In this document: piece after piece, positions 8,522-17,381 of the stretch | Layout of the letters: every line of letters starts with the position of its first letter | Numbering within the stretch: position 1 is the stretch's first letter | NCBI RefSeq assembly: GCF_017874375.1 | Contig: NZ_JAGGLK010000004.1 | Span: 1 to 64,000, forward strand | Source: Methanohalophilus levihalophilus | GTDB lineage: Archaea > Halobacteriota > Methanosarcinia > Methanosarcinales > Methanosarcinaceae | Reading direction: 5' to 3' | DNA: 64,000 nucleotides | Notes under the pieces: generated by a model | Seen by the model: only the letters and a program-made list of their open reading frames with translations | What the model was told of the DNA's origin: nothing | Database searches by the model: none | Position numbers and translations under genes: made by a program

Positions 8522-8844
8522 TTTAACCTGCCTCTTTACAAGGATTACTCATATCAAATAATAAACTTTTCCGGAAATAAAGAAACCCGGATATCTGAAA
8601 GTGAAAATCATATTTCCCGAGCAGCTGATGATTTTGACTGCTACTGCTTTAATTCAAAAACAACATCACGTTTACACCGTTAACACTTAAATAGAAAGAG
8701 GAACGAGTTATCTAAAGGCAGATAACATTCTGCTCTTCCCAAAGCATATTTGGGCAATATATCATACAACCACCTCTTGTGGATCCCGGATTTTCCGGGG
8801 TTCACAAAACCTCAAATACTCTTCTTTTAATATAGCAGCTTGAG
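8522..8844. other. intergenic region with a strong hairpin (8777-8807)
   Basis: 323 bases between divergent genes without a convincing frame. Positions 8777-8807 form a 14-bp stem (arms TTGTGGATCCCGGA / TCCGGGGTTCACAA, two wobble pairs) with a TTT loop, ending 37 nt before the tsr3 start. A TATA-like TTTAATATA at 8827-8835 is close to that start, so the hairpin is probably DNA upstream of transcription rather than an RNA leader of tsr3. Its role is unknown. Confidence 0.4.
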
Positions 8845-9357
8845 ATGCAGCGTAGTAACTACAGGCTTCACGTTTATCATGCAAACCAGTGCAATCCGAA
8901 AAAGTGCACCGGAAAACGTCTGAAAAAGTTTGAACTGGCACGTATTCATGAGAAAGTGAATTCCATTCCAAAATATTCCATATTACTGGATCCTTTTGCC
9001 GAGAAAGCCATCTCAAAGGAAGATATGGATACCAGGGACATTGTAGTGCTGGATTGCTCGTGGGAAACAGTCGAAGAAGTCTTCCCGATGTTGCTTAAAA
9101 GAAACTTTAAGCATCGTGCACTTCCCTATCTTGTTGCTGCAAATCCCGTAAATTTTGGAAGACCGTTCAAGCTGAATTCAGCGGAAGCTTTTGCCGCTGC
9201 CCTCTACATCATGGATGCCCGGGAGCAGGCAGAAGAAATTCTTTCCAAATTCAAATGGGGACCTACTTTCCTGGAACTAAACCACGAACCCCTTGAGGAT
9301 TATGCTTCTGCAAAAAACAGCCATGAGGTTGTAGAAATGCAGAAGAGCTATATGTAA
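8845..9357 (+). CDS. tsr3: rRNA aminocarboxypropyltransferase Tsr3 (DUF367)
   Basis: A 170-residue protein of the DUF367/Tsr3 family, recognised from [18 protein letters not shown] near the start, [11 protein letters not shown] in the middle, and [17 protein letters not shown] with [13 protein letters not shown] after it. Tsr3 transfers the aminocarboxypropyl group of SAM to a modified uridine in small-subunit rRNA; the archaeal homologues share the SAM pocket with SPOUT enzymes. Length is normal. It is followed after 20 nt by a LOG-like protein. Confidence 0.88.
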   Translation: MQRSNYRLHVYHANQCNPKKCTGKRLKKFELARIHEKVNSIPKYSILLDPFAEKAISKEDMDTRDIVVLDCSWETVEEVFPMLLKRNFKHRALPYLVAANPVNFGRPFKLNSAEAFAAALYIMDAREQAEEILSKFKWGPTFLELNHEPLEDYASAKNSHEVVEMQKSYM

Positions 9358-9377
9358 TCAAATCTGATTTTTTTCGC

Positions 9378-9827
9378 ATGAAACCTCATATAGGAGTTAT
9401 CGGAGCGGGAAAATGCAGTGAGGAGATCTCAATTCTTGCAGAGGAAGTCGGCAGGGAAATTGCAAGAAGTGGAGGAATCTTGCTTTGTGGTGGCCTCGGA
9501 GGAGTTATGGAAGCTGCATCAAGGGGATGCAATAAAGAAGGTGGGACTGTAGTCGGAATACTTCCGACGGACAAACCAACGGACGCAAACGATTACGTTG
9601 AGGTTGTAATAACCACTTCAATGGGACACGGAAGAAATGCAATAATTGCGCAGTCTGCTGATGTGCTTATTGCAGTTGCAGGGGAATATGGTACATTGTC
9701 GGAAATTGCACTTTCACTTGCAATGGGAAAGAAAGTTGTCTGCCTGAAATCACAATGGAATATTGAGGGAACTTATCCAGTGGACACTCCTGAAAAGGCT
9801 GTTGAAAAAGCTTTTTCATTCATATGA
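9378..9827 (+). CDS. TIGR00725 family Rossmann-fold protein (LOG/MoCo-carrier-like)
   Basis: A 149-residue single-domain protein. GVIGAGKCSEE begins a Rossmann fold, LLCGGLGGVMEAASRG is the nucleotide-binding PGGxGT-like loop of this superfamily, and SMGHGRNAIIAQSADVLIAVAGEYGTLSEIAL follows the lysine decarboxylase-like pattern. Relatives include cytokinin-activating LOG enzymes and the molybdenum cofactor carrier protein. The archaeal role is unknown. It shares the strand with tsr3 and topA. Confidence 0.75.
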   Translation: MKPHIGVIGAGKCSEEISILAEEVGREIARSGGILLCGGLGGVMEAASRGCNKEGGTVVGILPTDKPTDANDYVEVVITTSMGHGRNAIIAQSADVLIAVAGEYGTLSEIALSLAMGKKVVCLKSQWNIEGTYPVDTPEKAVEKAFSFI

Positions 9828-9905
9828 TAATAATTGGCACAATAAGTTTATATGAAATGATATTTGTCACTCAAGTGCTTTTAAAACAAAAATTACGGGT
9901 TTTCA

Positions 9906-12116
9906 ATGCATTTAATAATTGCCGAGAAGCACATTGCTGCAAAAAGAATAGCGTCTATCCTATGTCCCGGGAAGCCGGACAACAAGCGTGTTAACGGTAT
10001 TGATACATATCAGTTTGATGATGGTGACGAAAAAGTCATCATGGGATTAAGCGGACATATAGTCCAGGTTGATTTTCCCCGTGCGTACAATAACTGGCAG
10101 GAAGTGGATGCCGGAGAACTTGTCGATGCTGATATTATTACCACGCCAACTCACACAAGAATAGTCGGTGCCTTGAAAAAGCTGGGAAGGGAAGCTTCTA
10201 AAGTTACCATCGCTACTGACTACGATCGTGAAGGGGAGCTTATCGGTGTGGAAGCTCTTGATATCGTCAAGGAAGTTAATCCTGACATTGAATTTGACAG
10301 GGTTGTTTACAGTGCAATTACAAAATCCTCAATTGAAGAAGCGTTTGCAAACCCTTTAAAAATTGATTTTAATCTCGCAGACGCAGGCCACTCAAGGCAG
10401 GTAATCGATCTTGTGTGGGGTGCAGCCCTCACACGCTACATTTCCCTTGCAGCTATGCGCCTTGGGAAATCATTCCTTTCAGTGGGAAGAGTACAATCCC
10501 CAACCCTTGCGCTTATTGTGGACAGGGAAAAAGAGCGTGATGTGTTCGTTCCACAACCCTACTGGGAAATCTATGCAACCCTCAAAAAAGACGGGGAACT
10601 TTTCACCACAAAACATTCCACTGCACGATTCTGGGACAAGGATGAAGCTGAAGCGGCCTTTGGAAAAATCGGGAAGGAAGCTGTTGTTTCACTGGTTGAA
10701 ACCGGGTCAAAGAAGGACCAGCCTCCAACTCCATTTAATACAACTGAATTTATCAGGGCAGCGAACTCCATAGGCTTTTCACCTGCAAATGCCATGAGAG
10801 TCGCTGAATCACTCTACACTAACGGTTTTATTTCATACCCTAGGACTGACAATACCGTATACCCGAAATCAATTGATCTCAGGGCACAAATCGAGATGTT
10901 CAGCAAAGGGGCTTTCAGTAGATATGCTACGAAGTTACTTGCTAAAAAGGAGCTCACACCCACAAGGGGCAAAAAAGAGACCACTGACCACCCTCCAATC
11001 TTCCCGGCCTCTGTTGCCAGCAAATCCAAGCTCAAAGAAGATGAATGGAAGGTTTACGAGCTGGTTGTAAGAAGGTTCTTTGCTACTTTTGCCGAACCTG
11101 CCGTCTGGGAAACAATCAAAGCTCGCTTTGATGTCAACGGCGAGGAATTCAGGGCAAACGGCGCACGTCTTATCGAAGAAGGATGGCGCTGGTACTACCA
11201 TTACAATGCACCTGAAGACAGGTTGCTTCCAAAACTTGCCGAGGGTGAAACACTTCCGATTTCAGGAAAGGAAATGCTGGACAAGGAAACAATGCCCCCG
11301 GGAAGATACGGACAGGGTCGTCTCATTAAGATAATGGAAGATCTCGGACTCGGAACAAAGGCAACACGCCACGAAATCATCAGCAAGTTGTATTCACGTT
11401 CCTACGTGCATGGAAATCCGCTTCAGCCAACACAAACCGCTTATGCTGTCGTTGAAGCCCTTGAAAAATATGCTCCAACAATCACTAAGCATGACATGAC
11501 GAGCAAACTTGAAGAAGACATGGATCGCATTGCGGAAGGCAATGTCAGTGAAGACGAAGTCCTTCTGGAATCAAGAACCATGCTTAATTCTGTTTTTGAT
11601 GAGCTGAAAGAAAATCAGGAAAACATCTCCGAAGCATTAAGGGAGGGACTGCGCAAAGATAAGATCATAGGCGAATGTCCTGAATGCGGTTCTGAATTAA
11701 TGGTGAGGAGATCTAAGAGAGGTTCAAGGTTTATCGGCTGCAACGGGTATCCTGATTGCACATTCTCGCTGCCTCTCCCTAAGAGCGGCAATATTCTCGT
11801 AACTGACAAGCAGTGCGAAGAACATGGCCTGTACCACATTAAAATTAATACCGGGAAGCGCAGGGCCTGGGATCTGGGATGCGTTTATTGCAATTATATT
11901 GAATGGAAAGCTTCCTCTAAAGAAGAGAAAAAGGCAGAAGATAAACCTAAAACTATCAATGATATCCCCGGAGTCGGGAAGGTTACTGCTGAAAAATTAA
12001 ACTCTGCCGGAATCAACACCGTTGAAGAACTTATCAAAGAGGATCCAAGGGAACTTGCAAAAAATACCAACTTACCTATTGGCAAAATTATAAAATGGCA
12101 AGAGATCATAACTTAA
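9906..12116 (+). CDS. topA: DNA topoisomerase I (type IA), with C-terminal HhH domain
   Basis: 736 residues. The toprim domain starts MHLIIAEKH, with acidic metal ligands in TDYDREGELIG (about residues 104-114). The catalytic tyrosine is Tyr311 in GFISYPRTDN. A zinc ribbon (CPECGSEL..CNGYPDC) and a second Cys/His site precede a C-terminal helix-hairpin-helix (NDIPGVGKVTAEKL). It relaxes negative supercoils by passing a single strand. A TTTATATG element about 57 nt upstream could be its TATA box. The window holds a second, divergent type IA enzyme at 49511-51841, which has no HhH. Confidence 0.93.
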   Translation: MHLIIAEKHIAAKRIASILCPGKPDNKRVNGIDTYQFDDGDEKVIMGLSGHIVQVDFPRAYNNWQEVDAGELVDADIITTPTHTRIVGALKKLGREASKVTIATDYDREGELIGVEALDIVKEVNPDIEFDRVVYSAITKSSIEEAFANPLKIDFNLADAGHSRQVIDLVWGAALTRYISLAAMRLGKSFLSVGRVQSPTLALIVDREKERDVFVPQPYWEIYATLKKDGELFTTKHSTARFWDKDEAEAAFGKIGKEAVVSLVETGSKKDQPPTPFNTTEFIRAANSIGFSPANAMRVAESLYTNGFISYPRTDNTVYPKSIDLRAQIEMFSKGAFSRYATKLLAKKELTPTRGKKETTDHPPIFPASVASKSKLKEDEWKVYELVVRRFFATFAEPAVWETIKARFDVNGEEFRANGARLIEEGWRWYYHYNAPEDRLLPKLAEGETLPISGKEMLDKETMPPGRYGQGRLIKIMEDLGLGTKATRHEIISKLYSRSYVHGNPLQPTQTAYAVVEALEKYAPTITKHDMTSKLEEDMDRIAEGNVSEDEVLLESRTMLNSVFDELKENQENISEALREGLRKDKIIGECPECGSELMVRRSKRGSRFIGCNGYPDCTFSLPLPKSGNILVTDKQCEEHGLYHIKINTGKRRAWDLGCVYCNYIEWKASSKEEKKAEDKPKTINDIPGVGKVTAEKLNSAGINTVEELIKEDPRELAKNTNLPIGKIIKWQEIIT

Positions 12117-12132
12117 TGGGGAGGTTACTCAA

Positions 12133-13380
12133 ATGCAACTTGATTTTAAAGGGGGAAGCGGAGAGGTAGGAAGATCCGCAGTCCTGGTAAATGAAGAGAT
12201 TTTGCTTGACTACGGAATCAAACCCGGAGATTATCCGGAATATCCTTTAAATGGCATTTTCCCGAAGACAGTAATGGTTTCACATGGTCACCTTGATCAC
12301 TGTGGAGCAGTTGCGAACCTGATGGATCTGCATCCAGAAGTATTCATGTCGCCCATGACTTCCAGATTTGCACAGATTCTGGGAAAGGATACTCTGAAGA
12401 TTTCAGAAGATCGTGGCATTCCCACTCCTTATGATGAGCGGGATTTGCAGGTTATGGCCCAGAGAACGAGGCTCATAGACGCAGGAGAGAGCTTCAGAAC
12501 CCACGGGTATGATGCACAGTTCTATGATGCGGGTCATATACCCGGTGCCTGTGGTATTTATCTTGAGGAACCTGATGGCAAGAGTCTTTTCTACACAGGA
12601 GATATCAGCACCACAGACACAAGGCTTGTGGGTGGAGCTAAAGAATTTCCTGAAGCTGATACACTGATTATTGAAAGTACCTATTATTCAGTTGATCACC
12701 CTCCAAGAAGAGAAACTGAAGAAAGATTCATAGATTCCCTTTATGACACCCTTGATATTGGCGGAACTGTCCTGATTCCTGCTTTTGCAATCGGCAGGAC
12801 GCAGGAAATTATGTTGTTGCTCCAGTCCGAAGGCATTCCTGCCTATGTTGACGGAATGGGTGTCAGGATGTTTAAAGAAATGATGGAACACCCTGATTCG
12901 ATACGGAACCCAAAGGAGCTGGGCCGGGCTTTTGAAAACGCCACAATGGTTACCGGAGCAAAAAGAAAGCAGGTAGAACTTGAGAATTCTGTAATTGTTA
13001 CCACAGCAGGAATGTTGAACGGCGGACCTATTCTCTACTATCTGGAAAAACTCTACGACAACCCGAAAACCAAAATAATGCTTACAGGGTATCAGGTTGA
13101 AGGCACAAACGGCAGGCTCGCCATTGAGAAGGGAATGATTGAAAATAACGACCGTGTTATGCACCTGAAGCCAAAGATTGAGCAGTATGACTTTTCAGCA
13201 CACTGCGGAGAGAAGGAACTGAAAGGAATTGTAAATCATTTCTGCCGCAATGGAACTGAAACCGTGATTGCCATGCATGGAGACGGGCAGAGTACAAAGG
13301 ATTTCGCAGAATGGGCTGCTGAGACTCACGGAGTTGAAGCATACGCACCCGAAAACAGTGAAACTTACATCGTGGATTAA
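12133..13380 (+). CDS. beta-CASP metallo-hydrolase, archaeal CPSF2-like nuclease
   Basis: 415 residues. Motif 2 HGHLDHCG at residues 51-58, DAGHIPGA, FYTGDIST and a beta-CASP region with GTVLIPAFAIGRTQEI, then SAHCGEKELKG and MHGDG near the end. These are the zinc ligands of RNA-processing metallo-beta-lactamase nucleases. It lacks the N-terminal KH domains of the termination factor aCPSF1/FttA, so it fits the shorter archaeal aCPSF2 group, which cuts RNA or degrades it exonucleolytically. It is 16 nt downstream of topA. Its last codons share a 22-bp palindrome with mobA. Confidence 0.85.
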   Translation: MQLDFKGGSGEVGRSAVLVNEEILLDYGIKPGDYPEYPLNGIFPKTVMVSHGHLDHCGAVANLMDLHPEVFMSPMTSRFAQILGKDTLKISEDRGIPTPYDERDLQVMAQRTRLIDAGESFRTHGYDAQFYDAGHIPGACGIYLEEPDGKSLFYTGDISTTDTRLVGGAKEFPEADTLIIESTYYSVDHPPRRETEERFIDSLYDTLDIGGTVLIPAFAIGRTQEIMLLLQSEGIPAYVDGMGVRMFKEMMEHPDSIRNPKELGRAFENATMVTGAKRKQVELENSVIVTTAGMLNGGPILYYLEKLYDNPKTKIMLTGYQVEGTNGRLAIEKGMIENNDRVMHLKPKIEQYDFSAHCGEKELKGIVNHFCRNGTETVIAMHGDGQSTKDFAEWAAETHGVEAYAPENSETYIVD

Positions 13381-13389
13381 TCCACGATG
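13368..13389. repeat. perfect 22-bp palindrome spanning two convergent gene ends
   Basis: Positions 13368-13389 read identically on both strands, centred on the TTAA that supplies the TAA stop of both convergent genes. Both proteins therefore end in Ile-Val-Asp. The hairpin could stop transcription from both sides. Confidence 0.85.
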
Positions 13390-13991
13390 CTTATTCCCTC
13401 TTTTTTAAGATCCTGACTTGTATTGATGTTTACAAGGAATCTGAGATCCGGATCTATTTTACTGATTTCAGATATGTCCACGGCAACAACGTCATCAAGC
13501 TTGAAAACCGGCGCAAGGATGAAGTTTTTTCCTTCAGCAAGACATTTTTCAATTTCCGGGATCATGGATCTTGCACGATAAACAGCATAGATTGACTGGA
13601 AGCGTCCGTCGGATTTGCGAATAAGGGCAGCGTCATGTCCCTGTGCAGCCTTGAAAAGATGTTCAACTACGTCCAGATTGACAAAGGGCATGTCGCAGGC
13701 TGTGACAAAAACATAGTCATTGCTGCTTGCCTTAAAACCTTCAAGAATTCCGGCGAGTGGCCCCTTGCCCTTGAAACTGTCAAATACAACCTTCGAGTCC
13801 TGAAGCAATGGAGAGAGCAAAGCCCTCTGATCCTCATCCCGCAGTGAAAATATTATCTCGGAACTGACCGCTTTCAGGGAATCCGTGATGACTGTCAACA
13901 GCGGAGTTTCATCCAGAAGCAGGAGAGCCTTCTCCCGATTCTCCAGCCTCTCCGCTTTTCCACCTGCAAGGATGAGGGATGTTAATTGCAT
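13377..13991 (-). CDS. mobA: molybdenum cofactor guanylyltransferase MobA-like
   Basis: 204 residues from the ATG at 13991, which has an AAAGGAG site 9 nt upstream; the open frame extends upstream but without support. The N-terminus SLILAGGKAERLENREKALL is the GTP-binding loop of nucleotidyltransferases, and FVTACDMPFVNLDVVE holds the metal-binding aspartate. MobA attaches GMP to molybdopterin or tungstopterin, which formylmethanofuran dehydrogenase needs. The 4-nt overlap with the convergent nuclease gene is discussed under the palindrome. Confidence 0.82.
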   Translation of the reverse strand: MQLTSLILAGGKAERLENREKALLLLDETPLLTVITDSLKAVSSEIIFSLRDEDQRALLSPLLQDSKVVFDSFKGKGPLAGILEGFKASSNDYVFVTACDMPFVNLDVVEHLFKAAQGHDAALIRKSDGRFQSIYAVYRARSMIPEIEKCLAEGKNFILAPVFKLDDVVAVDISEISKIDPDLRFLVNINTSQDLKKEGISIVD

Positions 13992-14087
13992 GTGCTTGCT
14001 CCTTTGTACTTCCGGGTTTAAATATTTCTGCCAGCTGAAAAAGAGCACAAAGAAAAAATTAAACGTAGAGACAACTTATCTGAAACC

Positions 14088-14633
14088 ATGATACTGAACC
14101 ACGAGAAAAACGAAATGGAAACAGTGGCAGCACTTATCCTCGCAGCCGCCCGCACCGCACCCAAAGCAAAAGGTATCGATGACATCGTTACGGCTTTTGC
14201 AGAAGCCGAAGATCGGGAGAAATTAGCAGCCAAAATGGAAGAGCTTGCAGACCTGAAGGGAGAGAAGTTTGCTTTCCTCAAAAGGGATGCAGGAAATGTC
14301 AGGCAGGCAGATGCCCTGCTTGTAATCGGTGTCAAGAGCTCGGGCATCGAAGGCTTAAACTGCGGAGCCTGTGGATATGCCGAGTGCAGCGAGCTGGCAG
14401 CACAGGATAAACTCACCTACGATTACAACGGACCCATCTGTGCATTCAAGCATATCGATCTCGGAATTGCCCTGGGAGCTGCCGCAGCAAAAGCCAAGGA
14501 TCTCTGCATCGATAACCGCCTGATGTACACGGTCGGGATAGCTGCAAAACAGGCAGGTCTGATTGATGCTGATGTTGCAATAGGAATGCCGTTGAGTATC
14601 AGCGGGAAGAATCCGTTTTTTGATCGGAAGTAA
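14088..14633 (+). CDS. DUF2148 ferredoxin-like domain protein
   Basis: A 181-residue protein. The central stretch GLNCGACGYAECSEL is a cysteine-rich Fe-S-like motif, followed by GPICAFKHIDLGIALGAAAAKA. This pattern belongs to DUF2148, small proteins common in methanogens and other anaerobes. The fold suggests a redox or cluster-binding role; no partner is evident. ATG 14115 (METVAALI) is an alternative start with equally weak ribosome-site support. Confidence 0.72.
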   Translation: MILNHEKNEMETVAALILAAARTAPKAKGIDDIVTAFAEAEDREKLAAKMEELADLKGEKFAFLKRDAGNVRQADALLVIGVKSSGIEGLNCGACGYAECSELAAQDKLTYDYNGPICAFKHIDLGIALGAAAAKAKDLCIDNRLMYTVGIAAKQAGLIDADVAIGMPLSISGKNPFFDRK

Positions 14634-14674
14634 GGTTTAGTTTTTTATAAGGATATACTTAGGGGAGTGATTAG

Positions 14675-14989
14675 ATGACAGATGTAACAGTTAATTCAAC
14701 AATATGCGATTTTGTGCATGAAATCCACGGAGAACTCAAAGACGGAAAAATAATAGTTGATATCGAATCCCCCTGTGAAAAGATCCAACAAATGTCACAT
14801 ATGGAGATTCCAATGATGGAAATTCTTGATATCAAAGAGAATTATGTCATGGAAAAGGCAAAGGAAGCTAAATGTTCTTCTAACTGTCTGGTACCTTGTG
14901 GTATTCTCAATCTATGCAGAGTAGAAGCTGGATTTTTGGCAAAATCCCTGGCTGAAAAGGCAGGAAGTATGAGCATTGAGTTCAAGTAA
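14675..14989 (+). CDS. conserved small cysteine-containing protein, function unknown
   Basis: A 104-residue soluble protein. The N-terminal half is beta-like (VNSTICDFVHEIHGEL). The C-terminal half contains CSSNCLVPCGILNLCRVEAG, four cysteines spaced as if to bind a metal or cluster. An AGGGGAG ribosome site precedes the ATG. It lies 41 nt after the DUF2148 gene, so the two may form a small redox operon. It looks like the methanogen family now called DUF6951, but I cannot confirm that. Confidence 0.6.
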   Translation: MTDVTVNSTICDFVHEIHGELKDGKIIVDIESPCEKIQQMSHMEIPMMEILDIKENYVMEKAKEAKCSSNCLVPCGILNLCRVEAGFLAKSLAEKAGSMSIEFK

Positions 14990-15050
14990 GCTTTGAAAAG
15001 AATACCACTTTACTGAAAAAAAGGAAGGGGAGCATAAGGGTGACAGCAAT

Positions 15051-15455
15051 ATGATTGAAATAAAAGAAACGTTTGAAATGTCGAAAGAAAGCATTATTTC
15101 ACTTTATCAAGCCAACCAGTGGTCTTCCGCCCAAAAACCCGAGCAACTCTACAGAGCATTAATGAATTCACACTCCCTGGTATCTGCATGGGATGGAGAG
15201 AAATTAGTAGGATTGGCCAACGCGATTTCAGATGGCCATTTAGTGGTATACTATCCACATCTTTTGGTTTTACCTGAATATCAAAGAAGTGGGATTGGAA
15301 AACAATTGATGGATGTAATGTCGAAAAAGTACAGTGGTTTCCATCAACAAATGCTAACATCCGATGTTAATTCTGTGGATTTTTATAAGGCCTGTGGTTT
15401 TGAGAGAGCCGGAAAAACCGTCCCCATGTGGATTTACGACGGTGATGAACACTAA
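15051..15455 (+). CDS. GNAT family N-acetyltransferase
   Basis: A 134-residue single GNAT domain. The acetyl-CoA loop appears as LPEYQRSGIGKQLMDVM (residues about 78-94), preceded by the beta-strand HLVVYYPHLLVL. The later DVNSVDFYKACGFERAGKTVPMW is the usual C-terminal end. The acceptor substrate cannot be inferred. It is a monocistronic gene between the cysteine-rich protein and the NYN island. Confidence 0.82.
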   Translation: MIEIKETFEMSKESIISLYQANQWSSAQKPEQLYRALMNSHSLVSAWDGEKLVGLANAISDGHLVVYYPHLLVLPEYQRSGIGKQLMDVMSKKYSGFHQQMLTSDVNSVDFYKACGFERAGKTVPMWIYDGDEH

Positions 15456-15531
15456 TTTCTGATGATTTTTCAGAGATTGTGACGTCAACACTCTGGATGA
15501 CTCACAAAACACAAAATTGAAACATAATGAT

Positions 15532-15578
15532 AAAATATATACCAGTGTTTCACCATACTATTTTCTAAGTATGGTGAA
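15532..15578 (+). promoter_or_regulatory. promoter and 11-bp inverted-repeat operator of the NYN island
   Basis: TATA box AAAATATATA at 15532-15541. An 11-bp perfect inverted repeat TTCACCATACT (15549-15559) / AGTATGGTGAA (15568-15578) with an 8-nt spacer covers the expected transcription start near 15566 and ends 6 nt before the first gene. Its position fits a repressor operator. Confidence 0.65.
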
Positions 15579-15584
15579 TTTACA

Positions 15585-16190
15585 ATGCTAACTACGTCAA
15601 GAGGATCACAGCCAACTCCTTCTTACAGAAGAATGATGGTATTTGTCGATGGAGAAAATCTTGTCTTTAATTACCAGAGTTCACTAAAAAATGGAAGGAG
15701 ACCTACTCCATCTGTTCAACATGAACAAGACGTCTTTGTTTGGAATATTAATTCAGTGATCAATCCACAGCTCCATGAAATTATCAGAGCGAACTATTAT
15801 ACTTATTTTACAGGGTCTGATGAGACCTACGAAGTGATAGTAGACAAAATCAAGAATTTGGCATATATGAAACCCGATAAGTCTCGCCTCCCAAACAACC
15901 TTTACCCAGTGGTTTTTAAAAAGCCAAAGAAATCAGCGCAAAGTAAAGGCGTAGACATCCAAATGACTGTAGATATCTTGTCTCAAGTATACAATAACAA
16001 CATTGATACTGTTTATTTATTTGCAGGTGATGGAGATTATTTACCAATAATCAAAGAAGCAATTCGGATGGGAAAACAAGTATATCTGGCAGCTTTTTCA
16101 CATGGGTTGAACAAAAAGTTGGTCAACAAAGTAGATCAATTCCATTTACTAGATAACATATACTTTGAACCGATTCCCCAAGATGAGTGA
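15585..16190 (+). CDS. NYN (PIN-like) domain ribonuclease-like protein
   Basis: 201 residues. The NYN/LabA fold is visible: RMMVFVDGENLVFNY supplies the first Asp, KGVDIQMTVDIL the second, and YLFAGDGDYLPII the third and fourth acidic residues. The later GKQVYLAAF closes the Rossmann-like sheet. NYN domains are metal-dependent ribonucleases. It begins a three-gene unit with a five-span membrane protein and a soluble protein of unknown type. An inverted repeat overlaps its promoter. Base composition becomes AT-rich from here to 17361, suggesting acquisition. Its role, perhaps defence or RNA decay, is inference. Confidence 0.8.
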   Translation: MLTTSRGSQPTPSYRRMMVFVDGENLVFNYQSSLKNGRRPTPSVQHEQDVFVWNINSVINPQLHEIIRANYYTYFTGSDETYEVIVDKIKNLAYMKPDKSRLPNNLYPVVFKKPKKSAQSKGVDIQMTVDILSQVYNNNIDTVYLFAGDGDYLPIIKEAIRMGKQVYLAAFSHGLNKKLVNKVDQFHLLDNIYFEPIPQDE

Positions 16191-16208
16191 AAGGAATGGA
16201 TGATTTAG

Positions 16209-16808
16209 ATGGTTGATCCAAACTGGCTACCTTCTGCTATAATGCAAACTGTAGGTGCATTATATGGCATATTTATTGCTTTTTTTGTCTTGGTTCTTCA
16301 AAGTATTAACAAATACGAGATTTCTGGATCTTACAAAATATCTGTGAAAGCATTTGATGAAAAAATTGACTCTTTTAAAGGCCTTTTCTTAATACTCACT
16401 CTTATTGTTTTCATTACTGAGATCTATAATGCGTCACTAGTTTACTTTGTGTCAGATGGGATATATGCTAGCTTTGATTATCTTTTGTTATATTCTGTTT
16501 TTAGTTTCACAGTTTCTTTGTTATATATTTTGGGTTTTTCCTACTACTTAACTTCATTCTTAATTTCGCTTGTCAAAAAAACACCGGATATCCACGTCGA
16601 GAATGTTTCATTTTTTGAGAAAGTCAACCGCTATGATTTCATTGCAATTCTTATTTGGATGACCATATTTGTTGCAATAGCCATTCTTCTTGTCTTTCTA
16701 CATGAAAAGCAAGGATTCTCATATGTCCAAACTCTTCTAGTAGGCATCTTGTTGCTAGTCGTCTCCTATACAATAATTAAATTGATGGGGAAAAAGAAAG
16801 ATGAATGA
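16209..16808 (+). CDS. five-span membrane protein of the NYN island
   Basis: 199 residues with hydrophobic segments near 14-33, 55-80, 90-120, 142-163 and 170-190, short loops and a lysine-rich C-terminus (LMGKKKDE). I recognise no family. An AAAGGAATGG leader precedes ATG 16209, 18 nt after the NYN gene. Its last 8 nt overlap the next gene. The coding sequence is clearly richer in A+T than its neighbours. A membrane partner for a nuclease is a layout seen in several defence systems, but nothing here proves that. Confidence 0.65.
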   Translation: MVDPNWLPSAIMQTVGALYGIFIAFFVLVLQSINKYEISGSYKISVKAFDEKIDSFKGLFLILTLIVFITEIYNASLVYFVSDGIYASFDYLLLYSVFSFTVSLLYILGFSYYLTSFLISLVKKTPDIHVENVSFFEKVNRYDFIAILIWMTIFVAIAILLVFLHEKQGFSYVQTLLVGILLLVVSYTIIKLMGKKKDE

Positions 16809-17361
16809 TTTATTTGAGCGATATAAAAAATGGGTTGATGGTGGGCATGCACTTTCTGAAATTGAACCATTTATGGTTCCTGTTGTCCACGGAATTGGCC
16901 AAATAGATCGCAAACTGATTTTTAATGATACAATGTATTGTGAATTGATAGCAAAAACAGGTTCAACGGGTTCTACAGATGAAGAAAATATGGAGTACAA
17001 TGAACATATCATGATTTCATATTTATGGGTACTTGGGGCCTACGAAATAGTACGTTCAATAGATCAACGCGTGGATAAAAATCGTGGTGGAGATCCAGAG
17101 TTGCTGGATGAAGATTTGAATGCAAGGGTAAAAAAAGTAAAAAAGAATTTTGAACGAATCAGAATCCCTCTTGCAAAATTCGAACCAGCAAGATCACACG
17201 AAGATACTGATGCACCGATTGCATATCCCTATACTCATATGGATTTAGGATTTGCGTGGAGAGTTTCACAGGACACTTTTATCTCCAGAAGGGAACTTTC
17301 AAATGATCTATTGGAGTTATTGGTTGCAATTCGCGACCGCAATGTAATAGATACAAAATAA
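16801..17361 (+). CDS. soluble protein of unknown function, NYN island
   Basis: 186 residues, mainly helical, with no membrane segments. Charged stretches include SIDQRVDKNRGGDPELLDED and LNARVKKVKKNFERIRIPLA. The middle LWVLGAYEIVRSIDQRV suggests a helical bundle. I do not recognise a family. It starts inside the end of the membrane-protein gene (8-nt overlap), so the three genes are translated together. It is the last gene of the AT-rich unit; a convergent DUF1801 gene follows 20 nt later. Confidence 0.6.
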   Translation: MNDLFERYKKWVDGGHALSEIEPFMVPVVHGIGQIDRKLIFNDTMYCELIAKTGSTGSTDEENMEYNEHIMISYLWVLGAYEIVRSIDQRVDKNRGGDPELLDEDLNARVKKVKKNFERIRIPLAKFEPARSHEDTDAPIAYPYTHMDLGFAWRVSQDTFISRRELSNDLLELLVAIRDRNVIDTK

Positions 17362-17381
17362 TTCCGACTGGTTTTTTGTTC

